This document shows positions 17,050-25,143 of a stretch of DNA of 64,000 nt, piece after piece. Made by a program: the position numbers and the translations under genes. Within the stretch, counting starts at the first letter, position 1. Each line of letters begins with the position of its first letter. This DNA comes from Leptolyngbya cf. ectocarpi LEGE 11479. Its GTDB lineage: Bacteria > Cyanobacteriota > Cyanobacteriia > Phormidesmidales > Phormidesmidaceae. Below the pieces are notes generated by a model that worked only from the letters and a program-made list of their open reading frames with translations, was not told the DNA's origin and made no database searches. The stretch covers positions 1-64,000 of the forward strand of contig NZ_JADEXP010000002.1 of assembly GCF_015207065.1 (NCBI RefSeq), written 5' to 3'.

Positions 17050-18083
17050 AGGCTTGCTACCTTGCGTAGTGCATAGGCGTATAACCCACGGGCATTGGCC
17101 CACTGAGGATCAGGAAGTACCTGGATGTTGCGCTGGGTCAGCAGACCTTTGATGCCAGGCAGGCAGGCACCCCCACCAATAGCCAGTAGAGCCGTGGCTG
17201 ACGCCATGCGATCCTCTGTTGGGCGCACCATCGGTTTAAGTACTGTGTTCACCCAGACGGGAAGTTCCGCTTTGTAAGCCTCGTTAAATTTCCACTCTGG
17301 AAACTGGGTTCCATAGGTGAAGTTGCCAGACTCAATACCCGCTCGAATGAGATGGCGATCACCTTCCCTTTTTAGCTGTTGTCGCACCAAATCATTCTTT
17401 GCAATGGCATCAATAAAACTCTCTACTCCGCCGTTTTGGGAGTAGCTGCGACCGGTCATTGAGAGACCATTAAACGAACTAACAATGAGAGTTCCGTTGC
17501 CTAGGTCATAGACTAATGCGTTAGTGAAATCAGCCTTGTTGTTGTAGGCCAAAACCGCACCGGTTCCCTCTTCCAAAACACCATTAACAGTCACGGCAAC
17601 AGTTGAACGCTTGCCATTCATAACAACAATATGAATGCCGGTTAATGCCTCTTTTAATCCCTTCCCAAGGGTCGCGCCGTCATGAACAGAAACGGTGATA
17701 GAGAGTAGCCATTCTGACCGGTGAGGTTGGAGAGACAGTGCGCTAAGCAACAGCTGTAAACCGAGGTCAATCTTGCCGGTTTTGTCGTCGGTGACGCGGT
17801 GCAATGCGCGAGGTGAATGGTAGTAGGCATTGATGCCGCCGATCCATTGTTTGCCTTCTAAATCACTGCGATCGCCCTCGACATATTCGACATATCCCTT
17901 GGTTTGACCCAGACTCAGGCGCTCGGTGAGGTAGGTCACATAGCTATCTAAGCGGTACTCACCGAGACCAGAAACCAGCTTTAAAGCCCCGTTGCCGATG
18001 TCTACACCCACCGGTTGGCAGTTCTGCCCGGATTTGGCAGATGTGACAGATTCGGTCAGTTTTGCCAATGTTTGAGTTGCCAT
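17046..18083 (-). CDS. ParM/StbA-like actin-family ATPase
   Basis: This 345-residue protein has the actin-family nucleotide-binding motifs. PVGVDIGNGALKLVSG near residue 25 is phosphate-1, ALVYDLGNGTLIVSSFNG near 190 is phosphate-2, and LLAIGGGACLPGIKGLL near 310 is the adenosine motif. ParM proteins polymerise to push plasmid copies apart. Finding one inside an integrated element implies that the element has an autonomous, replicating form. It heads the minus-strand operon that ends in the FtsK-like ATPase. An inverted repeat 74-118 bp upstream is a candidate operator or centromere. Confidence 0.85.
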   Translation of the reverse strand: MATQTLAKLTESVTSAKSGQNCQPVGVDIGNGALKLVSGLGEYRLDSYVTYLTERLSLGQTKGYVEYVEGDRSDLEGKQWIGGINAYYHSPRALHRVTDDKTGKIDLGLQLLLSALSLQPHRSEWLLSITVSVHDGATLGKGLKEALTGIHIVVMNGKRSTVAVTVNGVLEEGTGAVLAYNNKADFTNALVYDLGNGTLIVSSFNGLSMTGRSYSQNGGVESFIDAIAKNDLVRQQLKREGDRHLIRAGIESGNFTYGTQFPEWKFNEAYKAELPVWVNTVLKPMVRPTEDRMASATALLAIGGGACLPGIKGLLTQRNIQVLPDPQWANARGLYAYALRKVASL

Positions 18084-18156
18084 GTGTTTATCTCTGTAGT
18101 TATTGATGTGTAATGATTTGATGCTGTTTGGAAGGGAAAAGCGCTTACTTTTGGGT

Positions 18157-18201
18157 GTGGCAAATGTGGCTCCTGGTGACTCAATTGGTCAGATTTGCCA
18201 C
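18157..18201. promoter_or_regulatory. Inverted repeat upstream of parM (candidate operator or parC)
   Basis: GTGGCAAAT at 18157-18165 and ATTTGCCAC at 18193-18201 are perfect 9-bp arms around a 27-bp spacer that itself contains another GTGGC. Partition operons usually carry the adaptor's binding site upstream of parM. Here the number of sites is small. Confidence 0.45.
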
Positions 18202-18210
18202 GAAAAATAG

Positions 18211-18244
18211 ACACAACAAAAGCCCGTGGGAAAGTTCACGGGCT
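18211..18244 (-). terminator. Rho-independent terminator for the 18255 gene
   Basis: On the minus strand AGCCCGTG pairs with CACGGGCT and is followed by TTTTGTTGTG, directly after the stop of the 104-residue gene. Confidence 0.8.
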
Positions 18245-18254
18245 TGTTATGCGT

Positions 18255-18569
18255 TCAGGTACTCGGCTGAACGGTGGGGCGTGTGTCCGAAGCTCCTCTT
18301 AGCTCAGGCACTTCAATGAAATGGGAGACGCAATCACTAACTAGGTTCAACGCATAGAAATAGCAAGTGTCTCCAATATCTATGAGGCCACAGGGCTCAA
18401 CTGGACTTTCTATATCAATAGCCCTGGCTACCAGCGTTCTTCCTGCTTGAAGTCGAAGCTTAGCCAGGACTTCAAGTCGTTCATTTAATTGAGTGATTTC
18501 GTCATCAATGCTCTTTAGCTCTTGAAATAGCTCGTCGGGAGTCAATCCCTGAGTTTGATCAGATACCAT
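18255..18569 (-). CDS. Hypothetical coiled-coil protein
   Basis: This 104-residue protein has a helical N-terminal half (LTPDELFQELKSIDDEITQL) with heptads to about residue 50 and a mixed C-terminal half with three Cys. AAGGAG lies 8 nt before the start. It has its own terminator, so it is expressed apart from parM. No family was recognised. Confidence 0.62.
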   Translation of the reverse strand: MVSDQTQGLTPDELFQELKSIDDEITQLNERLEVLAKLRLQAGRTLVARAIDIESPVEPCGLIDIGDTCYFYALNLVSDCVSHFIEVPELRGASDTRPTVQPST

Positions 18570-18658
18570 TAAAAAGTCTCCTTTTTCTGGGGGCTGCCCT
18601 GGGCTGCGGCGTCCAAACTACGGCCCAGGGCTATTACTCTACTTTTTAGTTTTTAACC

Positions 18659-18691
18659 AACGTCGAAGTGTTCAGGCTTCGACGTTTTTTT
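18659..18691 (+). terminator. Terminator-like hairpin at the 3' end of the XRE gene
   Basis: AACGTCGAAG and CTTCGACGTT form a perfect 10-bp stem followed on the plus strand by seven T. It overlaps the XRE stop codon, so it would block plus-strand read-through into the repressor gene and may also end the repressor transcript. Confidence 0.6.
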
Positions 18692-18959
18692 GTGAGATCG
18701 CATCCGCAAGAAAAGGAACTGGCTCAGAAGAACTGAGGCGATCGGGAAGAGCCGATATACCAACTCCAAAGTGCTCTGACAACAAGCGATCTATGTTTTT
18801 AGCCTCCTTAATTGTCCATCCAGGCTCAGCGCCGTTCTCACCGCGTTGAACCTTTCTGATTGAACAGTCAATAACCCTAGAAAGGGCTTCCTGAGAGAGG
18901 CCGAGAGCTTCACGCAACTGCTTGAGCACGACTTTATTTTCAACCTCAACATCATCCAT
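18672..18959 (-). CDS. XRE-family helix-turn-helix regulator
   Basis: This 95-residue protein has a Cro/C1-type HTH at about residues 11-60 (LKQLREALGLSQEALSRVID then SIRKVQRGENG), with the usual LSQ turn and recognition helix. The C-terminal 35 residues are variable. No ribosome site is visible before the ATG at 18959, and the ATG lies in a small palindrome (ATGTTATAACAT), so a leaderless transcript is possible. It sits divergently from the replication genes next to an 18-bp perfect inverted repeat, the layout of a repressor controlling excision or replication. Confidence 0.85.
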   Translation of the reverse strand: MDDVEVENKVVLKQLREALGLSQEALSRVIDCSIRKVQRGENGAEPGWTIKEAKNIDRLLSEHFGVGISALPDRLSSSEPVPFLADAISQKNVEA

Positions 18960-18969
18960 GTTATAACAT

Positions 18970-19016
18970 AACTAACCAAAATGGATACCAATTTTGGATA
19001 TCCATTTTGGTTAGTT
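18970..19016. promoter_or_regulatory. 18-bp perfect inverted repeat, probable XRE operator
   Basis: AACTAACCAAAATGGATA at 18970-18987 is matched by TATCCATTTTGGTTAGTT at 18999-19016, around an 11-bp centre that contains CCAATTTTGG, a third copy of the CCAAAAT half-site. It lies 11 bp upstream of the XRE start and in the divergent control region. Confidence 0.75.
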
Positions 19017-19027
19017 CCTTAAAGGTA

Positions 19028-19064
19028 CATGCAAGGGGCAAGTTTGACGACCACCCCTTGCATG
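19028..19064. promoter_or_regulatory. Second inverted repeat in the control region
   Basis: CATGCAAGGGG at 19028-19038 and CCCCTTGCATG at 19054-19064 are perfect 11-bp arms, with TTGACG (a possible -35) in the spacer at 19044. It may be a second operator or a leader hairpin for the plus-strand replication genes. Confidence 0.5.
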
Positions 19065-19153
19065 TCGATTATCTCAGCGCCCCCAGCGCCTTTGAAAGGG
19101 GCAACCCACCACATATCCATCTCTTCAAAAACACGGAAATTACGTAAATACCG

Positions 19154-19405
19154 ATGTCACTTAAATCACTAAGTAGAATCTCTCACGATCTACGTACTTA
19201 CGGATGGGGGGTCATCACCAACCACCCATGCCATCGCGAAACACGAATCGGAATAACTTGGCCCATAGAGGTCAAGCGGTGCGGTGTTCAAAAGGGCTTT
19301 TGCCTAAGGGCCTGGCTCCAGTGGCCAGAGCTGCACATATTGAACGCCTTTGAATTGGAATCGGACTGCCTAAATAAAAGACATGGGGAAGCAAATGCAG
19401 GTTGA
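19154..19405 (+). CDS. Doubtful small gene in the replication leader
   Basis: An 83-codon open frame with no clear ribosome site and no recognised domain. It overlaps the next gene by 11 nt, which would fit coupling, but its composition is not convincing. It is listed because the region between the operators and the primase gene is otherwise leader. Confidence 0.25.
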   Translation: MSLKSLSRISHDLRTYGWGVITNHPCHRETRIGITWPIEVKRCGVQKGFCLRAWLQWPELHILNAFELESDCLNKRHGEANAG

Positions 19406-19637
19406 TTCACTGGCTATGTACGTCACCCTGCTGGCGGCTGCACACCGAGAACAGCGGTTCTATCAATTACGGTTCATGTGGACTGCGATCGCAGCGTTCG
19501 AAGAGATGGGACTACCAGCCGACCGGCTGGAGGAACTACGCGGCCTGTACCAGGGATTCGCCGAGGGTGTCCTATTCGATCAGCACATCAATAGCCAACA
19601 AAAAGGAGCCGACCCAGAGAGTCCGCCCCAAAGCTAG
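19395..19637 (+). CDS. Small helical hypothetical protein
   Basis: This 80-residue protein (from ATG 19395, with GGGGAAG upstream; ATG 19383 also possible) is helical in its first 60 residues (MYVTLLAAAHREQRFYQLRF, then LPADRLEELRGLYQGFAEG) and has a polar tail. It lies just upstream of the primase-helicase and could be a regulator or loader. No family was recognised. Confidence 0.5.
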   Translation: MQVDSLAMYVTLLAAAHREQRFYQLRFMWTAIAAFEEMGLPADRLEELRGLYQGFAEGVLFDQHINSQQKGADPESPPQS

Positions 19638-19699
19638 TACTGCTATTCGTCAACGTATCCGGGGTCGCCTTCGGCCCAAAGCCACTACCCATACACATT

Positions 19700-22600
19700 A
19701 TGTCAAAGATAGCTCAGGAAGCCCGTACGGGAGTCGCCTGTCCTTTGTGTGGTCGGGAAAAATATTGTTTTCTCATTGGTGAGCCATCTAACCCAAACAT
19801 GGTTCTATGCCAATGGACGGAACCCAACAGACCACCAAACGGCTGGACTTACCAGGGACTTGCCAAAGATAATCGTCCAAAGTTTCTCAGAGATGGAGCC
19901 AAGCGCCGACGCAGCCGTAAATACCCTGAACTGGTCCGGCTGCAGTCTAAGGAGTTCTCCGAAAAATCACCCAAGTGGGTACTAGACAAACCCAACCCAA
20001 CCATTGCACCAGGCGATCTAATTGTTGCCTCAGATGGCGTAACCCCTGGCATTCATGAGGTGAAGCGTCGCAAAAAGAAAACACTGATGTGCTCACCCCC
20101 CGGTGGCACGCAGATATTTTTAGAGATAGCGGAGAAAGATGCTAAGCCGTGCGTTGAGGATCCAGATACCGGTGACCAGCTGCAGCGGATTGAATATCTA
20201 TATCCAGACCCGCTTAACCCAGCAAAGAATATCGGTAAGGTGGTGCGTCGCCAGTGGAGCGATCGCAGGCCGTGGTTTGAGAGTTACACCAAAACGAAGG
20301 AGGTCCGGCCCTGGTTCTGGAATGAAGATGCAGGTGACTGGGCCATGGGTCGTGGTCAACGCAGCTGGCCACTGTACCGAGAGAACGAAGCCAAGGAAGC
20401 GATCACCCGTGGCGAGGTGCTGTTTCTGGTTGCCGGTGAGCAGGCCGTCGAGGTTTACCGCTCCCTGGGACTAACTGCCACCACATGCCAAGGCGGTGAG
20501 GCCAGGTATGCCGATATCCCTGACAGACTATCGGGGGCCTGGGCCATGGCCCAAGACTCAGGGCTAAAGCCTCTAATCGCCATACACCCGGACTTTGACC
20601 TAACTGGCGACACCAAATTTGTGGCCGGTTTAACCAAGGAATGCCGGAAAGAGGGCATCGCAGCGGTGGCACTCAATCCGTTAGCCATTTGGTCAGATAT
20701 GCCCCACGGGGGTGACATCAAAGATGTAGTCGATGGACTTGCGATCGCACCGGATGAGCTATTGCTCCGGCTAGAGAACGCCATTGATGAAGCCATCGAC
20801 CTAGCCGAGATGGCCGAGCGGAATATCAAGCGACGGCTACGGTGGGGTGCTCCGGACTCAGTAGAGGGGGAACTGGGCTACTGGCGTAAGAACGACGATA
20901 GTGAGGATGACTACAGCGTTTTCAGACCACTGACTAATTTTGATTTGCAGATAGAAAAAGAAGTGGCTAGCTCTGACGGCGGCGGCTTCATTCTGCAGCT
21001 GAAGCGCAGTGGTGATCATCACCAGCACCGGTTGTTCCTGCCAAGCCTCGACTTTACCAGCGTCAGTAAATTCGAGGACACCCTTAAGAAGTCACTGGGC
21101 GGTGCCCTCATCTGCCGGTTAAATAATCACCAGATGAAAGCCCTATTGAGGGTGCGACTGGATGAATATCACAGCCGGGGCGGCAAGATGTACCGACTGG
21201 CTGAGCGAGTGGGGCAGCAGGCCGATGGTTACTGGATATTCCCCAGTAACCAGTTAACCCCCAGTGGTGAAGCCACCAGCGAGGAAAACAGCCGGTGGAT
21301 ATGGAACGACGGCATTACCGGGCAGGCTGACACACTGCCGGTGCCTCAGTACAATCCCACGTCATCTGATGCCATGGCCAACCTGGTGGAGTCGATGATC
21401 GGGTTCTACGGGCCGGTCAATATTTACCCCGCACTGTTAACCCTGGGCTATGGTGCTGCCGCTGTTCATTATCAGTCTTTTATCGAGCAGACCGGCAATT
21501 TCCCAATCCTGAACCTCATCGGTGACGGCGGCGGCGGTAAAACCACAGCGGGAGCCTGTGCCCTGTCTATCTCTGGAATGCACACCGATAAAGCCGGTGG
21601 GATGCTCAAAGACGTATCAGTGTCAGCAGCCTACGAACGCTTAAAGCTGATCGGTGGCCTCGTCCACTGTTGGGATGACCCCACTAGGACGCCTGAACTA
21701 GACGAGTTCCTTAAAGGACTCTACAACGGTAAGCCCAGGCTGGTGAGAGGGGGAGACGCTGGAAAGTTCAATTCCCAGAAGCCTCACAGCGCACTGATGG
21801 TAGCCTCTAACTTCGCCGCCGGTGAGACAAATGCAGCCACAATGAGCCGGTTGATTCTGCTGTGGTTTGACTGCAGCGACAAGTGTGGAGGGAAAAACGA
21901 CTGGCTCAAGATGAAACGGGCGATGGACAAGGCCAGTGGGGCACTACCTGGGGTTATAAAGCTGGGCCTGGATCTTGATCAAATAGGCGACTGTGAGGAG
22001 CAGCTAGAGCCCTATCTGCCTCATGCCCACTCAAGGATGGCTCGAAACTTAGCCATCATTCTCCAATACGGCAATGCCGTCTTAGATATGGCGGGTGTCC
22101 GAAATCAGTTCGACTTACTAAGCTATCTCAGAGACAAGGTCTGCTCCATGGCCAACGATGCGGACGCCAGCACCGACAGCCTTCGCGACTTTGTCGAGCG
22201 CTTATCTATGTTCCGATCTCAGGCAAAGCTGGGGGAATGGAATATGCGTTTCACCACTGAGCACAACTCTGACGTAGTCAAGGCTTTATCCATCCGCCTG
22301 AAGGAGGTTTGGGATGTGGTGGATAAAAACTCGAATCTGGCCTACAACAAGCAGATTCTTAAGAACCTACTCAAAGCGAGAGGAGCAAAGCTCAACGACA
22401 AGCAACGGTTTCATGGCAATGAGGACGTCTCTAAGGCGTTCGATCGCAAGGCCACCGACGACCCTATATGGAGAAATCAGCGGTGCGTTTCTATTCCTAT
22501 CGACATCATCCGTGAGTACATCGAAATTGATGAACGCTTGGAAAACATGTCAACTGCGTCAACTGACCCTTCTGATCACACTCAAAACCTTGTCAGTCCT

Positions 22601-23350
22601 GAGGAATCTCAGTTGACGTCTATATGTCAACTGAATGTCAACTGGAATAAAAAACGTCAACTGACAAGTGAGGAGGCTGATCAGCAAAATCTTGCAACTG
22701 GCACACACCAAGAATCTCAGTTGACGGTTTCCAGTTGTCAACTGAGCACCCCAGTTGACGGTAAAATGTCAACTGACCAAAACCATACACAGCATGACTT
22801 AGAGGGTGATTTTGAACCTCAGTTGACGCAGTTGACATCAGAAAGGGTGCCTACATATTTCCGCGACGAAGAACGTGCGTTTGAGGCACCTGTCGTAGAT
22901 ACGGATTCTTGTCTCACAAACGCTGTATCTCATGCGGGAGAATCAAAACCAGCTGTCTCAGCCGTCTTAACCCAAGATTCACCCCCTACAACACCTGTCG
23001 ATCGGGTCGAATTGCAACTGGCACAGTCAAGTTTGCAAACTAAGCCGATTGCACCGGGTGACGTCGTGATTCCAACAAGTGCCACAGTTTGGTACCGAAA
23101 GGGGAGTGCGCGGTTACCAAAAGGCAGTCTGCCCTATGGGATGGGAAAGGAACCCAGCGTTCATCTTGCGGCAATGGAGATAGAGGGCCTAGACGCATTG
23201 CAGGCCCCGTCGCTGGTGCTGTCCGTCTCCCAGGATGGCTACAAACTCAGAATCAGAAACCAAGAGACAGGTCGGACCAGCATCGTCAGCACGGCTGGCA
23301 CTAAGCAGATGCCCAAAAGAGGGGGCGATGGATCGAGAGATAACACCTAG
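19700..23350 (+). CDS. Primase-helicase replication protein
   Basis: This 1216-residue protein is a probable autonomous replication initiator. The N-terminus has a zinc finger (CPLCG at 14-18, then Cys 23 and Cys 37) like phage and plasmid primases. Around 240-300 a TOPRIM-like region is visible: LFLVAGEQAVEVYRSLGL followed by IAIHPDFDLTGD (acidic Glu and Asp-x-Asp). A helicase motor follows, with Walker A GDGGGGKTT at 608-616 and a DUF927/SF3-like downstream pattern (HCWDDPTRTPELDEFLKGL). Residues about 950-1046 are a disordered Gln/Ser/Thr linker whose DNA holds the GTCAACTG array. A small beta domain ends the protein. There is no clear ribosome site. The integrase gene overlaps its 3' end by 23 nt. 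Confidence 0.85.
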   Translation: MSKIAQEARTGVACPLCGREKYCFLIGEPSNPNMVLCQWTEPNRPPNGWTYQGLAKDNRPKFLRDGAKRRRSRKYPELVRLQSKEFSEKSPKWVLDKPNPTIAPGDLIVASDGVTPGIHEVKRRKKKTLMCSPPGGTQIFLEIAEKDAKPCVEDPDTGDQLQRIEYLYPDPLNPAKNIGKVVRRQWSDRRPWFESYTKTKEVRPWFWNEDAGDWAMGRGQRSWPLYRENEAKEAITRGEVLFLVAGEQAVEVYRSLGLTATTCQGGEARYADIPDRLSGAWAMAQDSGLKPLIAIHPDFDLTGDTKFVAGLTKECRKEGIAAVALNPLAIWSDMPHGGDIKDVVDGLAIAPDELLLRLENAIDEAIDLAEMAERNIKRRLRWGAPDSVEGELGYWRKNDDSEDDYSVFRPLTNFDLQIEKEVASSDGGGFILQLKRSGDHHQHRLFLPSLDFTSVSKFEDTLKKSLGGALICRLNNHQMKALLRVRLDEYHSRGGKMYRLAERVGQQADGYWIFPSNQLTPSGEATSEENSRWIWNDGITGQADTLPVPQYNPTSSDAMANLVESMIGFYGPVNIYPALLTLGYGAAAVHYQSFIEQTGNFPILNLIGDGGGGKTTAGACALSISGMHTDKAGGMLKDVSVSAAYERLKLIGGLVHCWDDPTRTPELDEFLKGLYNGKPRLVRGGDAGKFNSQKPHSALMVASNFAAGETNAATMSRLILLWFDCSDKCGGKNDWLKMKRAMDKASGALPGVIKLGLDLDQIGDCEEQLEPYLPHAHSRMARNLAIILQYGNAVLDMAGVRNQFDLLSYLRDKVCSMANDADASTDSLRDFVERLSMFRSQAKLGEWNMRFTTEHNSDVVKALSIRLKEVWDVVDKNSNLAYNKQILKNLLKARGAKLNDKQRFHGNEDVSKAFDRKATDDPIWRNQRCVSIPIDIIREYIEIDERLENMSTASTDPSDHTQNLVSPEESQLTSICQLNVNWNKKRQLTSEEADQQNLATGTHQESQLTVSSCQLSTPVDGKMSTDQNHTQHDLEGDFEPQLTQLTSERVPTYFRDEERAFEAPVVDTDSCLTNAVSHAGESKPAVSAVLTQDSPPTTPVDRVELQLAQSSLQTKPIAPGDVVIPTSATVWYRKGSARLPKGSLPYGMGKEPSVHLAAMEIEGLDALQAPSLVLSVSQDGYKLRIRNQETGRTSIVSTAGTKQMPKRGGDGSRDNT
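22549..22836. repeat. Twelve GTCAACTG/CAGTTGAC octamers inside the primase-helicase gene
   Basis: GTCAACTG starts at 22549, 22558, 22626, 22637, 22656, 22737 and 22768. Its complement CAGTTGAC starts at 22610, 22718, 22752, 22820 and 22829. Near-copies include TGCAACTG at 22693 and CAGTTGTC at 22732. Copies fall in different reading frames and both orientations, so they reflect DNA-level and not peptide-level selection. Some are paired 9 or 11 bp apart. An origin inside the initiator gene is known in phage lambda (ori in O), which this resembles. Confidence 0.9.
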
Positions 23351-24254
23351 GGAGCTTTGGTACGTATGGCTCGCTTACGTCGAATACAAAACACCGTACG
23401 TGGCCCCTAGCACCGTTGTTAGAGACTACGCCAAATTTGAAAAACGGATACTCAAGATGATGAAAGAACGACCAGATATCAAGGATGCTCGCGATATGCG
23501 GGCATGGTTGCTAGAAAACTTTTCCCTTGAAACAGTCAGGCGCACTGTGCAGCAGTTCAACGCGGCCTGTAAGTTTGCCGTCGCCATGGACGAGCTGCCG
23601 TTTAACCCGTTTGATGGCCTAACTCGCTACTGGGGCAAGCGAAGGCAGGTGGCTGAGGGTAACTACACGGCATTCACGCCTGACGAGCGCAGCGCCATAA
23701 TCGCAGCGTTTGAACAGGATGATCCGTACTATGCGGACTGGGTGAAATTCCTGTTCCTAAGCGGCTGTCGCCCTGAAGAAGCGAGCGCCCTTAGGTGGAG
23801 CGATGTAAGGGCGAACTTTGATGAAATCCTCATTGATAAGGCGTTGCCGGTTGATACCAGAATTGAGCAACCCACCAAGACGTATCGGTCCACCCGCTTC
23901 CCTTGCAACACCCAGATGAAACAGTTTCTAAAGGACCTGTGGTTTAAGCAGGCTGATGAAAGTTGGGACTTAGGTACCCATGATGGCTGGCTGTTGCCAT
24001 CGGTAAAGGGTGGGCCATTCGACTACAAAAACTTCCAGAGCCGGCACTGGAAGCCACTAGTTGAGAAGTTGGTGCGCGATCGCAAGGTGGCGTTCTACTT
24101 CTCGGAGTACCACGCACGTCACACCTTCATTACTGAGCTGGTGAAGAAGGGGATTGATGAGCAGGACATCTCTTATATATGTCGAACTAGCGTGGCCATG
24201 ATTCAGAGGTGCTACGCCAGCCAAAGTCGAAATGTAACCGTACCGGAGATTTAA
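23328..24254 (+). CDS. int: Tyrosine recombinase (integrase) with Tyr in place of catalytic His
   Basis: This 308-residue protein has an N-terminal core-binding region (about 1-110) and a phage-integrase catalytic domain. Arg148 is in LSGCRPEEASALRW, the box II arginine is Arg264 in EYHARHTF, and the nucleophile is Tyr296 in QRCYAS. The residue three before Arg264, normally His, is Tyr261, and the usual LGH of the third box reads ICR. The start at 23328 has AGAGGGGG upstream and overlaps the primase gene. It should integrate and excise the element at tRNA-Phe. It is near but not adjacent to the att site; a zinc protein and HNH gene lie between. Confidence 0.9.
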   Translation: MDREITPRELWYVWLAYVEYKTPYVAPSTVVRDYAKFEKRILKMMKERPDIKDARDMRAWLLENFSLETVRRTVQQFNAACKFAVAMDELPFNPFDGLTRYWGKRRQVAEGNYTAFTPDERSAIIAAFEQDDPYYADWVKFLFLSGCRPEEASALRWSDVRANFDEILIDKALPVDTRIEQPTKTYRSTRFPCNTQMKQFLKDLWFKQADESWDLGTHDGWLLPSVKGGPFDYKNFQSRHWKPLVEKLVRDRKVAFYFSEYHARHTFITELVKKGIDEQDISYICRTSVAMIQRCYASQSRNVTVPEI

Positions 24255-24256
24255 AG

Positions 24257-24502
24257 ATGAGACAGCTATCTAACTTCAATCAATCAGTTCGTTCAATCCT
24301 GGGAATGAAGCCAGTTGGGTGCTACGGCAAACACTGTGGCTGTGAACCTGGTCACACTTTTGAGTGTGATATCTGCGGCTACCTCCGCCCATGGTGTCGT
24401 GGAGCATCCGATGATATGCCGGACAGCTGTGACTATTGTTGGACAAAGGCTCACAGAGAAGCTAACGAAACACTTGAGAATGCACTCAGGCCACTAGCTT
24501 GA
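24257..24502 (+). CDS. Small cysteine-rich (zinc-ribbon-like) protein
   Basis: This 81-residue protein starts 2 nt after the integrase stop, with GGAG 8 nt upstream. Eight cysteines fall in the middle: CYGKHCGC, CDICGY, WC and SCDYCW, a pattern able to bind two zinc ions. It is not a recognised excisionase. Coupling to the integrase makes a directionality factor or DNA-binding role plausible, but that is inference. Confidence 0.7.
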   Translation: MRQLSNFNQSVRSILGMKPVGCYGKHCGCEPGHTFECDICGYLRPWCRGASDDMPDSCDYCWTKAHREANETLENALRPLA

Positions 24503-24676
24503 TGCACTGCCTGTCACGCAACTACTCAACGGTGGGTCAGGGTTTACAGCAGTTCACCCCAACCAAGGAGTCAGGGTTTTGGGTGTGTGCCAGTTGGGCA
24601 ATTTAGGCCCGTTTTAGTCCAAGTGAATTATTGAGAATTGAGCGCAAATTTAATTCGACGATTAGTTTCTGTTTTT

Positions 24677-24710
24677 TGAATTGGAATTTAGAGGTGATTT
24701 TTCCAATTCA
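24677..24710. promoter_or_regulatory. Inverted repeat upstream of the HNH gene
   Basis: TGAATTGGAA at 24677-24686 and TTCCAATTCA at 24701-24710 form perfect 10-bp arms, 26 bp before the HNH start. It is a candidate operator or leader hairpin. The 24503-24676 stretch otherwise shows nothing I can name. Confidence 0.45.
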
Positions 24711-24735
24711 TATAAATGAAGTGGAGTTTTTGGCT

Positions 24736-25128
24736 ATGCCGATGGATAGAAGCTTGTATCCCGATAATTGGGATGCGATCGCAAAAAATATAAAGGATGA
24801 GGCTAACTGGACTTGCACCGAATGCGGTAGACCTTGCCGAAAGCCTGGGGAGCGTGAGCACGAATTGCTTGAGCGCTTACCACCTGTGTGGCAGGTCGAT
24901 TGGTATGACTTGGTTGACTCTGAAGAGTTTGGGGATGTTGAGATCGAGAAACCCGGACGATTCATCTTGACGGTGGCGCATCTTGACCACAGGCCTGAAA
25001 ATTGCGATCGCACCAACCTCAAAGCGCTGTGTGCTCCATGCCATTGCCGCTATGACTTGCAGCCGTCATCAATGTTTGTGAAACGGCAGCTAAAGCTAGA
25101 ACGGAAAGGTCAATTAACCCTGCTCTGA
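24736..25128 (+). CDS. HNH endonuclease
   Basis: This 130-residue protein has a zinc-binding CTECGRPC near residue 30 and an HNH core at the end, TVAHLDHRPENCDRTN then LKALCAPCHCRYD, with His, Asn and the second CxxC pair. The start at 24736 has GGAG 10 nt upstream; a longer frame from 24631 lacks support. Free-standing HNH genes are common at the ends of mobile elements, where they act as nicking enzymes, homing nucleases or antiviral nucleases. Its stop codon coincides with the start of the right 536-bp repeat. A short upstream inverted repeat may regulate it. Confidence 0.85.
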   Translation: MPMDRSLYPDNWDAIAKNIKDEANWTCTECGRPCRKPGEREHELLERLPPVWQVDWYDLVDSEEFGDVEIEKPGRFILTVAHLDHRPENCDRTNLKALCAPCHCRYDLQPSSMFVKRQLKLERKGQLTLL

Positions 25129-25143
25129 GGTGCGATCGCACGT

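Noticed and set aside
18128-18319. 63-codon plus-strand frame
   Set aside because: It crosses the parM-side inverted repeat and the terminator hairpin and enters the 3' end of the oppositely oriented 18255 gene.
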